From: Spirochaetia bacterium
GTDB lineage: Bacteria > Spirochaetota > Leptospiria > Turneriellales > JAOUFE01
Length of the DNA stretch: 38,758 nucleotides
Reading direction: 5' to 3'
Assembly: GCA_029858425.1 (NCBI GenBank)
Contig: JAOUFE010000004.1
Location: forward strand, 1-38,758
Shown: piece by piece, positions 16,548 to 24,029 of the stretch
How the letters are laid out: each line of letters begins with the position of its first letter
How positions within the stretch are numbered: the first letter of the stretch is position 1
Made by a program: the position numbers and the translations under genes
The notes under the pieces: generated by a model
Seen by the model: the letters and a program-made list of their open reading frames with translations, nothing else
What the model was told of the DNA's origin: nothing
The model's database searches: none

Positions 16548-19046
16548 ATGGCTAATGAAACGCTGAAACCGGGCGCAAACCAATCAGTACAGGCAGGAAA
16601 AATGATTATGGCTCAGGGAAGCCCTGGAAATGCCTTGATTATTTTGCATCAAGGTACGGTTTCGTTGCGATTTGCCTCTGACCGCAAATCCAGTTCCCTG
16701 GAATCTTCATATTATGGAGCAAGTATCAAGGGGCCGGCTATATTTGGCGCTACATCGATCTTGTCAGGAGCGACCAACTTTTATTATGCACTAACAGAGA
16801 CACCGGCTGTTGTTTCTTTGTATTCGGCCAATAAAGACAGTTTGTTGAAAATTATTCAAAGCAAACCGCAAATCGGTATTCTAGCGTTAAAAACAATGCT
16901 TCGCGAAATTCATGAGCTGCAGACCAAAGTTTCCAGCATATTTTCTTTCATAAAATTTGCCGCCAATATGCAATATGTACTTGCCTTTGCTTATTCCAAA
17001 ATTCAGGCCGATCAGTTTTCTCCGGAGAAACTAACTGTCAGGGAAGGTCACGATAAAACGCTCATAAACGCCCGCGCCGCTTATGAGAAATTAACACAGA
17101 AAGGGATGAGCGTACCGGAGAACATTGATATAAGTTACTTGAAAAAAGATTTTACTGGAATAATCGGGTTAAACTATGAAAATGAAATATCCTTGAGTCA
17201 GGAAGATCTGGATTATTATGAAAAATTTATGGAAATCGATGCGCCGATTTTAAGCGCCATTGCGCAAAAATCGCCCCGATTTATTGAACTTACCGGACAA
17301 AAAATTGCCAGCGAGTTTGCCAAAATTGCGGGAGACTTGAATGATTCCTACAGCGAGTGTATCGGAAGCTGCAATTTAATCTTTCAAGGCGAATATTCCT
17401 GGATTGAAAAATATGCGCTTCAAGCTGAAATAAATCTAAAAAATGAATTTAATGCGCCTGTATTATTTAATACCGCGCAATATATTATGGAATCCATTCG
17501 ATCCATTCAAAACCAGTTTCAAAAATTATGGACGCAGAATAAATACAATATTGACAGTCCATCTGTCCATAAAATCAATCAGTATATTACATTTTGCAGG
17601 CAGCAACATACCAGCGAGCCTGCGCCTTCTGATGCTTCAACAGGGTCAGGAATGGAAACCGATTCCGATACAGCCAACATGATCAGGGACAGCGTGAACA
17701 AAATCCTGCAATATTCAGGATTGGAAGCCGAAAAGCAAAAAGAATTTAAAGATCTGTTGGCGAAATTTAAAACCTTTGAAAACCCGATGGAACCGGAAGA
17801 CAGCCTGAAGAAAATCAAGCGAACCCTGACTGCCCTTTACTGGACGGTGTATGAAAAAGCAATAATCAAATCCCTTGCATCAAAAGAACCCATACCAAGA
17901 TTGATTGAAGTATTTCTCCTTACCGGTTTTATGGACGAAACACTACTTTTGCCCGAACAAATTAATTATATATTTGCCAATGTAAAAAGATCCAAATCCA
18001 GGTATCCAGTTTACGATGCCATTGGCTGGCTGGAGTTAATTTATCAGGGGAAAACGCCTACAAGTATCAGCGAACTGGGCGTTACTTTTTTTGAAATTTT
18101 AAAGCAGGATAATCGCGACGCCGGTTGGAAAAGAGAATCCGACTTGCCGGCCTCTTTTAACACGCCCGAAGCAAGAGTAAAATTTGAGATAACCAACATG
18201 CTTGCTCCAACGGTTAAATTGACATCGGGTACGATTGTCAATCATTTCCCGATCTTGACCAAATTCCATTTTACGCAATCCATAGATCGAACCTATGTAT
18301 CGCCGCAAAAAATTGAAGCTGAAATCGATCATTTGTTGTCGATTGATTTTAGCGCTTACCATCGTGAAATTCTTTACACAAACGAAGAAATTGGAATAAG
18401 CAAAGAATTTATACAGGTTCAGGTAATACCGCATATGATACTCGTGCCTTCGATTGGCCCAAACTTTCAATTCTGGCAGGAACGCGAAGGCAACAACCGT
18501 ACATCCCGCGGTAGACTTTTGTGCCCGATCTTTGCAATTGACGATCTTTATGACATGATTTTGCATGCTTCCGCAGCTTATCGCTGGGAGCTGACCAAGA
18601 CACTTCTGGGGCCTGACTGGAATAATATTACGTCTTCTTCATTAACCGCAGATTATACGGATTATGTTCAATTTTACAAAAAAAACAGGGAACTTTCGCC
18701 CGATATCAAGGAAAAACTATCCTCAGAGTTTAAACGTTTTCGCGACGACAGGGCGCGATTTATCAATGACTATGTAACATGGATAAAATATGAGTCAGAG
18801 GGGACCCAGAGGTTAAATAAAGTGATTCGAAAAATTATGGCCAAACATATTCCCTTTACCAAAACCATTAGAGAGAATCTCTTAAAACTGCCGAGCTTTC
18901 AGGATATTATCCAGAAATCCATAAATATTAAAAAACGCAAGGCAATGGAACTGGAGCCCAAGTATAAAAAATACCGCTCGGAAAATCAGGGTATACTGCC
19001 GCCTGAGCTGGAAAGTACTTTAAAATTCTACCTCCTGGATTTTTAG
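16548..19046 (+). CDS. Large protein with an N-terminal cyclic-nucleotide-type domain
   Basis: An 832-residue, apparently soluble protein. Residues about 8-128 fit a cyclic-nucleotide-binding (Crp-like) beta-roll: GKMIMAQGSPGNALIILHQGTVSLRF, then PAIFGATSILSGATNFYYALTETPAVVSLYS. The phosphate-binding cassette is atypical: IFGATSILSG lacks the usual FGE and the arginine that contacts the phosphate, so it may bind another ligand or none. The remaining 700 residues match no family I recognise; they are mostly helical, with a more globular segment at about 560-680 (IPHMILVPSIGPNFQFW, SRGRLLCPIFAID). There is no helix-turn-helix, kinase or membrane segment, so it is unlikely to be a transcription factor. 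A perfect TTGACA lies at 16511-16516, 37 bases before the ATG. The next gene starts 8 bases after its stop. Confidence 0.8.
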   Translation: MANETLKPGANQSVQAGKMIMAQGSPGNALIILHQGTVSLRFASDRKSSSLESSYYGASIKGPAIFGATSILSGATNFYYALTETPAVVSLYSANKDSLLKIIQSKPQIGILALKTMLREIHELQTKVSSIFSFIKFAANMQYVLAFAYSKIQADQFSPEKLTVREGHDKTLINARAAYEKLTQKGMSVPENIDISYLKKDFTGIIGLNYENEISLSQEDLDYYEKFMEIDAPILSAIAQKSPRFIELTGQKIASEFAKIAGDLNDSYSECIGSCNLIFQGEYSWIEKYALQAEINLKNEFNAPVLFNTAQYIMESIRSIQNQFQKLWTQNKYNIDSPSVHKINQYITFCRQQHTSEPAPSDASTGSGMETDSDTANMIRDSVNKILQYSGLEAEKQKEFKDLLAKFKTFENPMEPEDSLKKIKRTLTALYWTVYEKAIIKSLASKEPIPRLIEVFLLTGFMDETLLLPEQINYIFANVKRSKSRYPVYDAIGWLELIYQGKTPTSISELGVTFFEILKQDNRDAGWKRESDLPASFNTPEARVKFEITNMLAPTVKLTSGTIVNHFPILTKFHFTQSIDRTYVSPQKIEAEIDHLLSIDFSAYHREILYTNEEIGISKEFIQVQVIPHMILVPSIGPNFQFWQEREGNNRTSRGRLLCPIFAIDDLYDMILHASAAYRWELTKTLLGPDWNNITSSSLTADYTDYVQFYKKNRELSPDIKEKLSSEFKRFRDDRARFINDYVTWIKYESEGTQRLNKVIRKIMAKHIPFTKTIRENLLKLPSFQDIIQKSINIKKRKAMELEPKYKKYRSENQGILPPELESTLKFYLLDF

Positions 19047-19054
19047 ATTTTAAA

Positions 19055-19606
19055 ATGCTGTATCGTATTGAAAATAAAACCCCGGGAATCGATTCTTCTG
19101 TATTCCTGGCGCCGGATGCCAGTATTGTTGGAGACGTAACCATTGGCGAAAATTCATCGGTGTGGTTTCACTGCACATTGCGCGGCGACGGGTTTCCGGT
19201 AAAAATCGGGAAATTCAGCAATATTCAGGATAACAGCGTAATTCATGTAACCACAGACAAATACGCATCTATAATTGACGATTATGTAACGGTTGGTCAT
19301 AATGTTGTAATTCATGGCGCGCATCTGCGCGACTATGCGTTTGTGGGAATTTCAGCTACAGTGATGGACAATGTAACGATTGGAAAATTTGGATTTGTGG
19401 CAGCGGGAGCCCTGGTGCCTCCCAATTTCGAGGTTCCCGAAAAAACCCTCGTGGCGGGGGTTCCGGCAAAAATTATAAGACCTCTTAAAGATAGTGAAAT
19501 TGAAATGATAAAAAGTGTGGCCATGAGCTATGCCAAACGCGCAGAAGTCTACAAAAAATCCCTAAAAGCAATTCCATTCGAAAGTCCGGAAATCCAAACA
19601 AGATAA
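19055..19606 (+). CDS. Gamma-carbonic anhydrase-like hexapeptide-repeat protein
   Basis: A 183-residue left-handed beta-helix protein (isoleucine/valine every six residues) ending in an amphipathic helix, the layout of trimeric gamma-class carbonic anhydrases. The residues that matter in the archaeal enzyme Cam have counterparts: R43 and D45 (LRGDG), Q58-D59 (NIQDN), and the zinc histidines H64 (VIHV), H82 (VGHNVVI) and H87 (IHGAH). It lacks the acidic loop of Cam, like the CamH/PaaY/YrdA branch. It may interconvert carbon dioxide and bicarbonate, which would suit carboxylating metabolism, but PaaY-type activity is also possible. It sits 8 bases after the previous gene and 2 bases before the first CorC-like gene. 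Confidence 0.85.
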   Translation: MLYRIENKTPGIDSSVFLAPDASIVGDVTIGENSSVWFHCTLRGDGFPVKIGKFSNIQDNSVIHVTTDKYASIIDDYVTVGHNVVIHGAHLRDYAFVGISATVMDNVTIGKFGFVAAGALVPPNFEVPEKTLVAGVPAKIIRPLKDSEIEMIKSVAMSYAKRAEVYKKSLKAIPFESPEIQTR

Positions 19607-19608
19607 CA

Positions 19609-20847
19609 ATGAATGAAATAATCATTCTTCTTTTTTTGCTTGTTGTATCGGCGTTTTTTTCAGGAGCTGAAACAGCCATTTTTTCGCTCAGCCATGCCAG
19701 AATTTTGAGAATCCGCGAAAGCAAAAACAAAAAACTTATATACTTAAAAAACCTCCTAACCAATCCTGAAATGGTTTTATCGGTAATACTTCTTGGCAAT
19801 CTTTCGGTTAATATATTCTTTTCGGATACAGCGCATTTATTTCTCGGCAAATATTTTTCAGGACGTCAGGGAGATATTGTTATCCTGATTATTATAACTT
19901 CCGTTTTACTGATTGCGGGTGAAATTATTCCCAAGATACTGAGTCTGCGGTATGCGGAAACATGGAGTTTAAATACAGCATGGCTTCTTTCCGGGTGGAT
20001 GAAAATTTCAAAACCCGTCGCCTGGCCATTAAACCAGCTAACCATGAAAATAACTTCGCTGATTCCCCAAATTCAAAATCTCTACAATGAGGCTCAATTG
20101 TTAGATACGCTGCGGTTTGCCCTTGCCGATGGAATTATTGATGAAAAGGAATACAAGATACTTCAAAGGCGTATACATTTCTACCATGATACCGCATACA
20201 GCATCATGGTGCCGAAATCCGCCGTGACCATGCTTTCTCCCGGAGAATCCATTGAAACGGCCAGAAAGTTTTTTATTAAAAACAGGCTTCCCATAGCATT
20301 AATATTTAACGAAAAAGAAAACCGGGTTTCCGGGTATATAAGCGCTCGATCCATCATACAACTGTTGGGAAACAAGAGCCTGTCCATTGCTCCCTGCATT
20401 CAACCCGTAATCTTTCTTCCGGAAACCATGCTCTTAAATGAAGTCCTCGAAGAATTCATGAAAAATCACCTTGAGGTTGCAGCTATTATAGATGAAATGG
20501 GGGAATTCTCCGGAATATTAACCATCAAGGAAATATTCCATACGTTGCTTGGAAATGTGGACAGCGCTTTTATGCCGCATCAAAAAACAGATAAAGTCAG
20601 TATTTTTCCGGTCAATAAAAACACATATAAAGTTTCGGGAACGCTGACGCTGCATGAATTTAACGATTACTTTAAAACAGACCTCGTTTCAGAAAATTCA
20701 GAAACCATTTCCGGATTTCTAATAGAAATGCTGGATGGATACCCAAAGTCTAATACTTCCCTGAAAATCAGAAATATGGAGTTCTCGAATATGAAGGTTA
20801 AGAACAACATCATATACGAATTGCTTCTGGCTTTTACCCATGAATAG
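19609..20847 (+). CDS. CNNM/CorC-family membrane protein, first of a tandem pair
   Basis: A 412-residue protein with an N-terminal DUF21 (CNNM) membrane domain of three to four helices (about 1-165; FFSGAETAIFSLSHARILRI, and a GEIIPKILSLR motif). A CBS pair (about 200-320) and a C-terminal CorC_HlyC domain (about 335-410, with YKVSGTLTLHEFNDYF) follow. Members of this family bind Mg-ATP in the CBS pair and export or regulate magnesium and cobalt; older names call them haemolysins without good proof. It overlaps the following paralogue by 8 bases, so both are translated from one mRNA and may form a heterodimer. The CBS region is more divergent than in typical members. Confidence 0.88.
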   Translation: MNEIIILLFLLVVSAFFSGAETAIFSLSHARILRIRESKNKKLIYLKNLLTNPEMVLSVILLGNLSVNIFFSDTAHLFLGKYFSGRQGDIVILIIITSVLLIAGEIIPKILSLRYAETWSLNTAWLLSGWMKISKPVAWPLNQLTMKITSLIPQIQNLYNEAQLLDTLRFALADGIIDEKEYKILQRRIHFYHDTAYSIMVPKSAVTMLSPGESIETARKFFIKNRLPIALIFNEKENRVSGYISARSIIQLLGNKSLSIAPCIQPVIFLPETMLLNEVLEEFMKNHLEVAAIIDEMGEFSGILTIKEIFHTLLGNVDSAFMPHQKTDKVSIFPVNKNTYKVSGTLTLHEFNDYFKTDLVSENSETISGFLIEMLDGYPKSNTSLKIRNMEFSNMKVKNNIIYELLLAFTHE

Positions 20848-22057
20848 TCATTTCATTTTTATTCTTGTTATGATTTTACTGTCTGCATTTTTTTCAGGCG
20901 CAGAAATTTCGATAGCCGGTTTATCGCCATTTCACTATCAAAAAAAACACAAAGAAAAAATTATTTTTTTGCTTAACAAAAAGGATGCAATAATTTCCAC
21001 TTTGCTGATAGGCAACAACATCAGCATTGTTGCAGCAACCCTTGCCCTTGATGAATTCCTGCCGGCTACCATTAATGTACCGGAAAGAGCGGGAGTTTTT
21101 GTCTTACAAATTATTATTTTCTTCTTTCTGGCTGAATTGCTCCCCAAAAATCTCTTTAGAAAACTGGATTCATGGATTTTGATAAAAATTTTCCCGTTTC
21201 TAATCGTTGTATATTACATGTTAAAACCGCTCAGTTTCTTTTTCAGTCTTTTAAGTCAGAGCCTGATAAAACTTTTTCCGGATACAAGGCAGACAAGAAG
21301 CGAGGATATTGTATATTTCATCCGGAGTCAGTTTGCGCGCGAAAAAAGACCCATAACGCAGGGCATCGCCACCCTTGGAAAAGTGCGCGCCGTTGAAATT
21401 ATGACTCCCATTCCGGAAGTTTTTTCCATTAACGCAAGCTGCAATGTCAAGGAAGCCCTTGTGAAAATCAAGGGAACATCGTATTCCAGATATCCTGTGT
21501 TTGAAAACAGGGGAGACAATGTCCTCGGCTATATTAAAATTGTGGATTTACTCCCGGCGCGCCTTTCTGATAAAATATCAAAATATGTATTCGATCCAGT
21601 ATACATTCCGGAAAATATCCCTGTGGATAAAATTCTCGAAAAAATGCAAAGGGAATTTATACAAATGTTTTTTGTGGTAAATGAGTATGGAAGCGTTACC
21701 GGAATCATTACGCTGGAAAATATTGCGGAGCAAATTGTCGGGGCAGATATTCTGGCAAGAGAGCAGATCACGGAAAAGCCCTACATATTGAAAATTAACG
21801 CAACCAGATATGAGCTGGATGGAAACCTGGATATTGATGATTTTAATGATACTTTTGGCCAAAATATTGAGAAAAATGGTTTTGAAACAATTACGGGCTT
21901 TATTATTGATATGCTTGGAGATATTCCCGAAAAGGGAACAAAAATAAAAACCGGGTTTGGAACCATGGTTGTAAGAAATGCGAACAAAAAAACCATTTTG
22001 TCGATAGTTTTAACATTGAACAAGGAGGATGTTGAAGGGGCTTGGCGCGCCCCTTGA
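20840..22057 (+). CDS. CNNM/CorC-family membrane protein, second of a tandem pair
   Basis: A 405-residue paralogue of the preceding gene with the same order: DUF21 membrane domain (AFFSGAEISIAGLS at the start, FFLAELLPKNLFRKL), CBS pair (EIMTPIPEVFSINASCNVKEAL, then SRYPVFENRGDNVLGYIKIVDLL and FFVVNEYGSVTGIITLENIAEQIVG) and a CorC_HlyC domain (YELDGNLDIDDFNDTFG, ETITGFIIDMLGDIPEKGTKI). It is closer to the family consensus than its partner, which suggests it is the main catalytic or gating half. The last codons (EGAWRAP) are written in a GC-rich hairpin at 22035-22055 that probably helps end the transcript. Confidence 0.9.
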   Translation: MNSHFIFILVMILLSAFFSGAEISIAGLSPFHYQKKHKEKIIFLLNKKDAIISTLLIGNNISIVAATLALDEFLPATINVPERAGVFVLQIIIFFFLAELLPKNLFRKLDSWILIKIFPFLIVVYYMLKPLSFFFSLLSQSLIKLFPDTRQTRSEDIVYFIRSQFAREKRPITQGIATLGKVRAVEIMTPIPEVFSINASCNVKEALVKIKGTSYSRYPVFENRGDNVLGYIKIVDLLPARLSDKISKYVFDPVYIPENIPVDKILEKMQREFIQMFFVVNEYGSVTGIITLENIAEQIVGADILAREQITEKPYILKINATRYELDGNLDIDDFNDTFGQNIEKNGFETITGFIIDMLGDIPEKGTKIKTGFGTMVVRNANKKTILSIVLTLNKEDVEGAWRAP

Positions 22058-22115
22058 TTTCCACCTCGCCGCATTTTAAATAATACTGAATAAAGTACAT
22101 GCAAAATGCGACGAG
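22035..22115 (+). terminator. Two hairpins in the convergent gap after the CorC pair
   Basis: AAGGGGC (22035-22041) pairs with GCCCCTT (22049-22055), overlapping the last codons and stop of the CorC-like gene. A second inverted repeat, CTCGCCGCATTTT (22065-22077) with AAAATGCGACGAG (22103-22115), has 12 of 13 pairs. Neither has a long T-run. They lie between genes that face each other and could serve both. Confidence 0.5.
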
Positions 22116-22147
22116 TTGTCCATCAGCCCCCCGCATTTAACACAGCC

Positions 22148-22804
22148 TTATTCCTGTTTTAAAATAAATCTGGAAAGGGATAAAAAATCCTCAAAATATT
22201 CGAGCGGCTTAAACCTTTTTAGATCGGACATGGAATGGGCGCCGTATAATGACGCAATAGATTTCACTCCGGCTTTTGCAGCCATTTCAAGGTCAAAAGT
22301 AGTATCTCCGATCATAATCGCCTCTTCCGGAGACAATTGAAGTTCCGACAGGATATCTGTAATCATATGCGGATCGGGTTTTGGTTTACATTCATCAATG
22401 GTGCGCGTTGCATGAAAAAATGGCTTTAGATTCGTAAAATGTAAATCTCTTTCCAGCCCCTGTCGGCTTTTCCCGGTAGCTATGGCAAGTTTGATTTTTC
22501 GCTCATGCAGCTCCAATATTGCCCCGAATACGCCCGGATATAATTGAATGGAGTTTGCGTGCATAGCATGAAAATGCTTTTTATAGGTTTGAAGAAGCTT
22601 TTGCCGATCATCGCCGCTGCGCCCGGGGGTCAATATGGCAAGGGCATCTACAAGACCAAGTCCGATAATGGATCGCGCTTTTTCATCGCTTAAATCGCCA
22701 AAACCAAGCTCCTGAAAGGAAACAATCAAACACTCGGCAATAAGCGCAATGGAATCTATAAGGGTTCCATCCCAATCAAAAATAAATAACTTGATATTTT
22801 TCAT
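22148..22804 (-). CDS. HAD-family phosphatase, phosphoglycolate phosphatase-like
   Basis: A 218-residue HAD hydrolase. Motif I is FDWDGTLIDS with nucleophile Asp and acid-base Asp, motif II is AIATGKSRQGL, motif III is the KPKPDP lysine, and motif IV is MIGDTTFDLEMAAKAG. The alpha-helical cap after motif I (about 15-80) matches the Gph/PpaX subgroup, which dephosphorylates 2-phosphoglycolate, pyrophosphate or small phosphosugars. The substrate cannot be told from sequence. The ATG at 22804 is chosen over a TTG at 22816. It stands alone, convergent with the CorC pair and divergent from the ferredoxin gene. Confidence 0.85.
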   Translation of the reverse strand: MKNIKLFIFDWDGTLIDSIALIAECLIVSFQELGFGDLSDEKARSIIGLGLVDALAILTPGRSGDDRQKLLQTYKKHFHAMHANSIQLYPGVFGAILELHERKIKLAIATGKSRQGLERDLHFTNLKPFFHATRTIDECKPKPDPHMITDILSELQLSPEEAIMIGDTTFDLEMAAKAGVKSIASLYGAHSMSDLKRFKPLEYFEDFLSLSRFILKQE

Positions 22805-23008
22805 GTTACAGTCCAAAATCCCCCGAAAATAACAGCTTATAGCGAGATCTGCAATTTTTCACTGCCAAACCTTTTAAAGATACATTTTCTTGCGCAAAAT
22901 CCAAACATTTACAAATTCGTGACAGACTCCATCAAATTATTTAGAAAAAAATCTATTCAATATATCAAGTATTCATTTACTAACATATAAAATAAAGGAG
23001 ATTATTAA

Positions 23009-23386
23009 ATGTTTAAACATCATATTTTTATATGCACTCAGAACAAACCACCGATGGTACCCAGCTGCGGTGGAGGCGGATCAGCTGAAATTCTGGATTC
23101 ATTCCGAACAGAAGTTTTTAAAAATGGCCTTGAAAAAGATGTCGTTGTCACCAGTTCAGGATGCGTTGGAATGTGCAATCGCGGCGCAAACGTAGTCATT
23201 TATCCGGAAGGCAAATGGTATACGGTTGTCAAGGCTGATGACGTTAAAAAAATAGTGCAAAATCATATCATAGATGGAAATCCGGTTGAAGATCGAAATG
23301 ATCCTCCGGTCGATGTCCTGAAAAATGAAGTTGGCATGTTTCAGGAACGCATTAAAGCCATGATGATGGATGCTGGAAAACTTTAA
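23009..23386 (+). CDS. Thioredoxin-like [2Fe-2S] ferredoxin
   Basis: A 125-residue protein with the cysteine pattern of thioredoxin-fold 2Fe-2S ferredoxins: C9 and C20 (CTQNKPPMVPSC), C52 and C56 (GCVGMC). The fold segment VVIYPEGKWYTVVKADDVKKIVQNHI is typical. A polar extension of about 40 residues follows the core. It carries electrons in the cytoplasm; related domains occur in NuoE and in hydrogenase subunits, but no such gene is next to it. It has one of the few strong Shine-Dalgarno sequences in the window, AAAGGAG at 22994-23000, 8 bases before the ATG, and a possible -10 TATAAA at 22986-22991. It is followed by an intrinsic terminator. Confidence 0.9.
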   Translation: MFKHHIFICTQNKPPMVPSCGGGGSAEILDSFRTEVFKNGLEKDVVVTSSGCVGMCNRGANVVIYPEGKWYTVVKADDVKKIVQNHIIDGNPVEDRNDPPVDVLKNEVGMFQERIKAMMMDAGKL

Positions 23387-23450
23387 AAAATTTTTAGCGA
23401 AACCAGCCCTGAATGCCGGGTTCCGGCCTAACCCCCAAAGGTGAGCCTCT

Positions 23451-23482
23451 AAAAAAAAACCACATTAAATGTGGTTTTTTTT
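23451..23482. terminator. Bidirectional intrinsic terminator
   Basis: ACCACATT (23459-23466) and AATGTGGT (23468-23475) form a perfect stem with a one-base centre, flanked by eight A residues on the left and eight T residues on the right (23475-23482). This is the clearest intrinsic terminator in the window. It separates the ferredoxin gene from the DUF4160-DUF2442 pair; the A/T flanks make it work in either direction. Confidence 0.85.
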
Positions 23483-23524
23483 GACATAACATGCAAAAAA
23501 CAGGGGAATTTGGGCAATACCCAA
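23481..23524 (+). promoter_or_regulatory. Possible promoter and operator for the DUF4160-DUF2442 pair
   Basis: A perfect TTGACA (23481-23486) begins at the T-run of the terminator. Downstream is a short palindrome, TTGGG-CAATA-CCCAA (23510-23524), ending 4 bases before the GTG start. No good -10 stands at 17 bases (GGGAAT is the best fit). The palindrome is placed where an autoregulating repressor would bind; this is inference. Confidence 0.3.
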
Positions 23525-23528
23525 TAAA

Positions 23529-23774
23529 GTGCCCGGAAAATATGAATGGAGAGGGAATCGTTTTTTCTTTTTTTCGAACGAAGGTTCGCCGCGAGAATCA
23601 TGTCATGTTCACATAAAAAAAGGAGAAAAAAGAACAAAAATTTTTCTTGACCCGGAAATTAGCATAAACTATAATTATGGTTATAGTACCAACGAACTGG
23701 CAAATTTTTTGGCTATAATAAAAGTAAAAGAGAAATATTTTCGGGAGAAATGGAATGAATACTTTGACTGCTAA
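23529..23774 (+). CDS. DUF4160-family protein
   Basis: An 81-residue protein starting with GTG. It fits DUF4160: an N-terminal YEWRGNRFFFFSNEG, then CHVHIKKG in the place of the usual PPHVHV, a beta segment (TKIFLDPE), and an ending helix REKWNEYF. Families DUF4160 and DUF2442 are often neighbours in bacteria and have been suspected to be small toxin-antitoxin-like modules, without firm biochemical proof that I know of. The proline pair of the usual motif is replaced by RESC. It overlaps the following gene by 20 bases. No membrane segment is present. The GTG start is chosen because it gives the standard MPxx opening of the family. Confidence 0.8.
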   Translation: MPGKYEWRGNRFFFFSNEGSPRESCHVHIKKGEKRTKIFLDPEISINYNYGYSTNELANFLAIIKVKEKYFREKWNEYFDC

Positions 23775-24009
23775 ATCGAGGGCAAAAAAAGTCTGGTTTG
23801 ACGAACGCAGCCTATGGATACTTTTAAAAGACGGCAGAAAGATTTCCATTCCGCTTGGTTTTTTCCCTCGCCTGAAACAAGCCAAAAGACTCGACCTTGA
23901 AAAATTTACATTGAGCGGGGATGGCACTGGAATTCACTGGGAAAGCCTTGACGAGGATATAAGCGTTCCGGGATTGTTAAATGGAATTGGCGACCTGACA
24001 AAAAAATAA
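23755..24009 (+). CDS. DUF2442-family protein
   Basis: An 84-residue protein of the DUF2442 family: KKVWFDERSLWILLKDGRKISIPLGFFPRLKQA, followed by GDGTGIHWESLDEDISVPGLL, which is the family's most conserved part. It starts inside the DUF4160 gene (20-base overlap) with a Shine-Dalgarno GGGAG at 23743-23747, so the two are co-translated. Some DUF2442 proteins are the antitoxin-like partner in small two-gene modules, and the overlap order (DUF4160 then DUF2442) is the usual one. The function here is unproven. The convergent GMC oxidoreductase ends 21 bases downstream. Confidence 0.85.
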   Translation: MNTLTAKSRAKKVWFDERSLWILLKDGRKISIPLGFFPRLKQAKRLDLEKFTLSGDGTGIHWESLDEDISVPGLLNGIGDLTKK

Positions 24010-24029
24010 TCCGCATATTTTAATACTCA

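Noticed and set aside
18099-18566. A 155-codon open frame antisense to the 832-residue protein
   Set aside because: No domain, no start signals, and the opposite strand is a continuous well-behaved gene.
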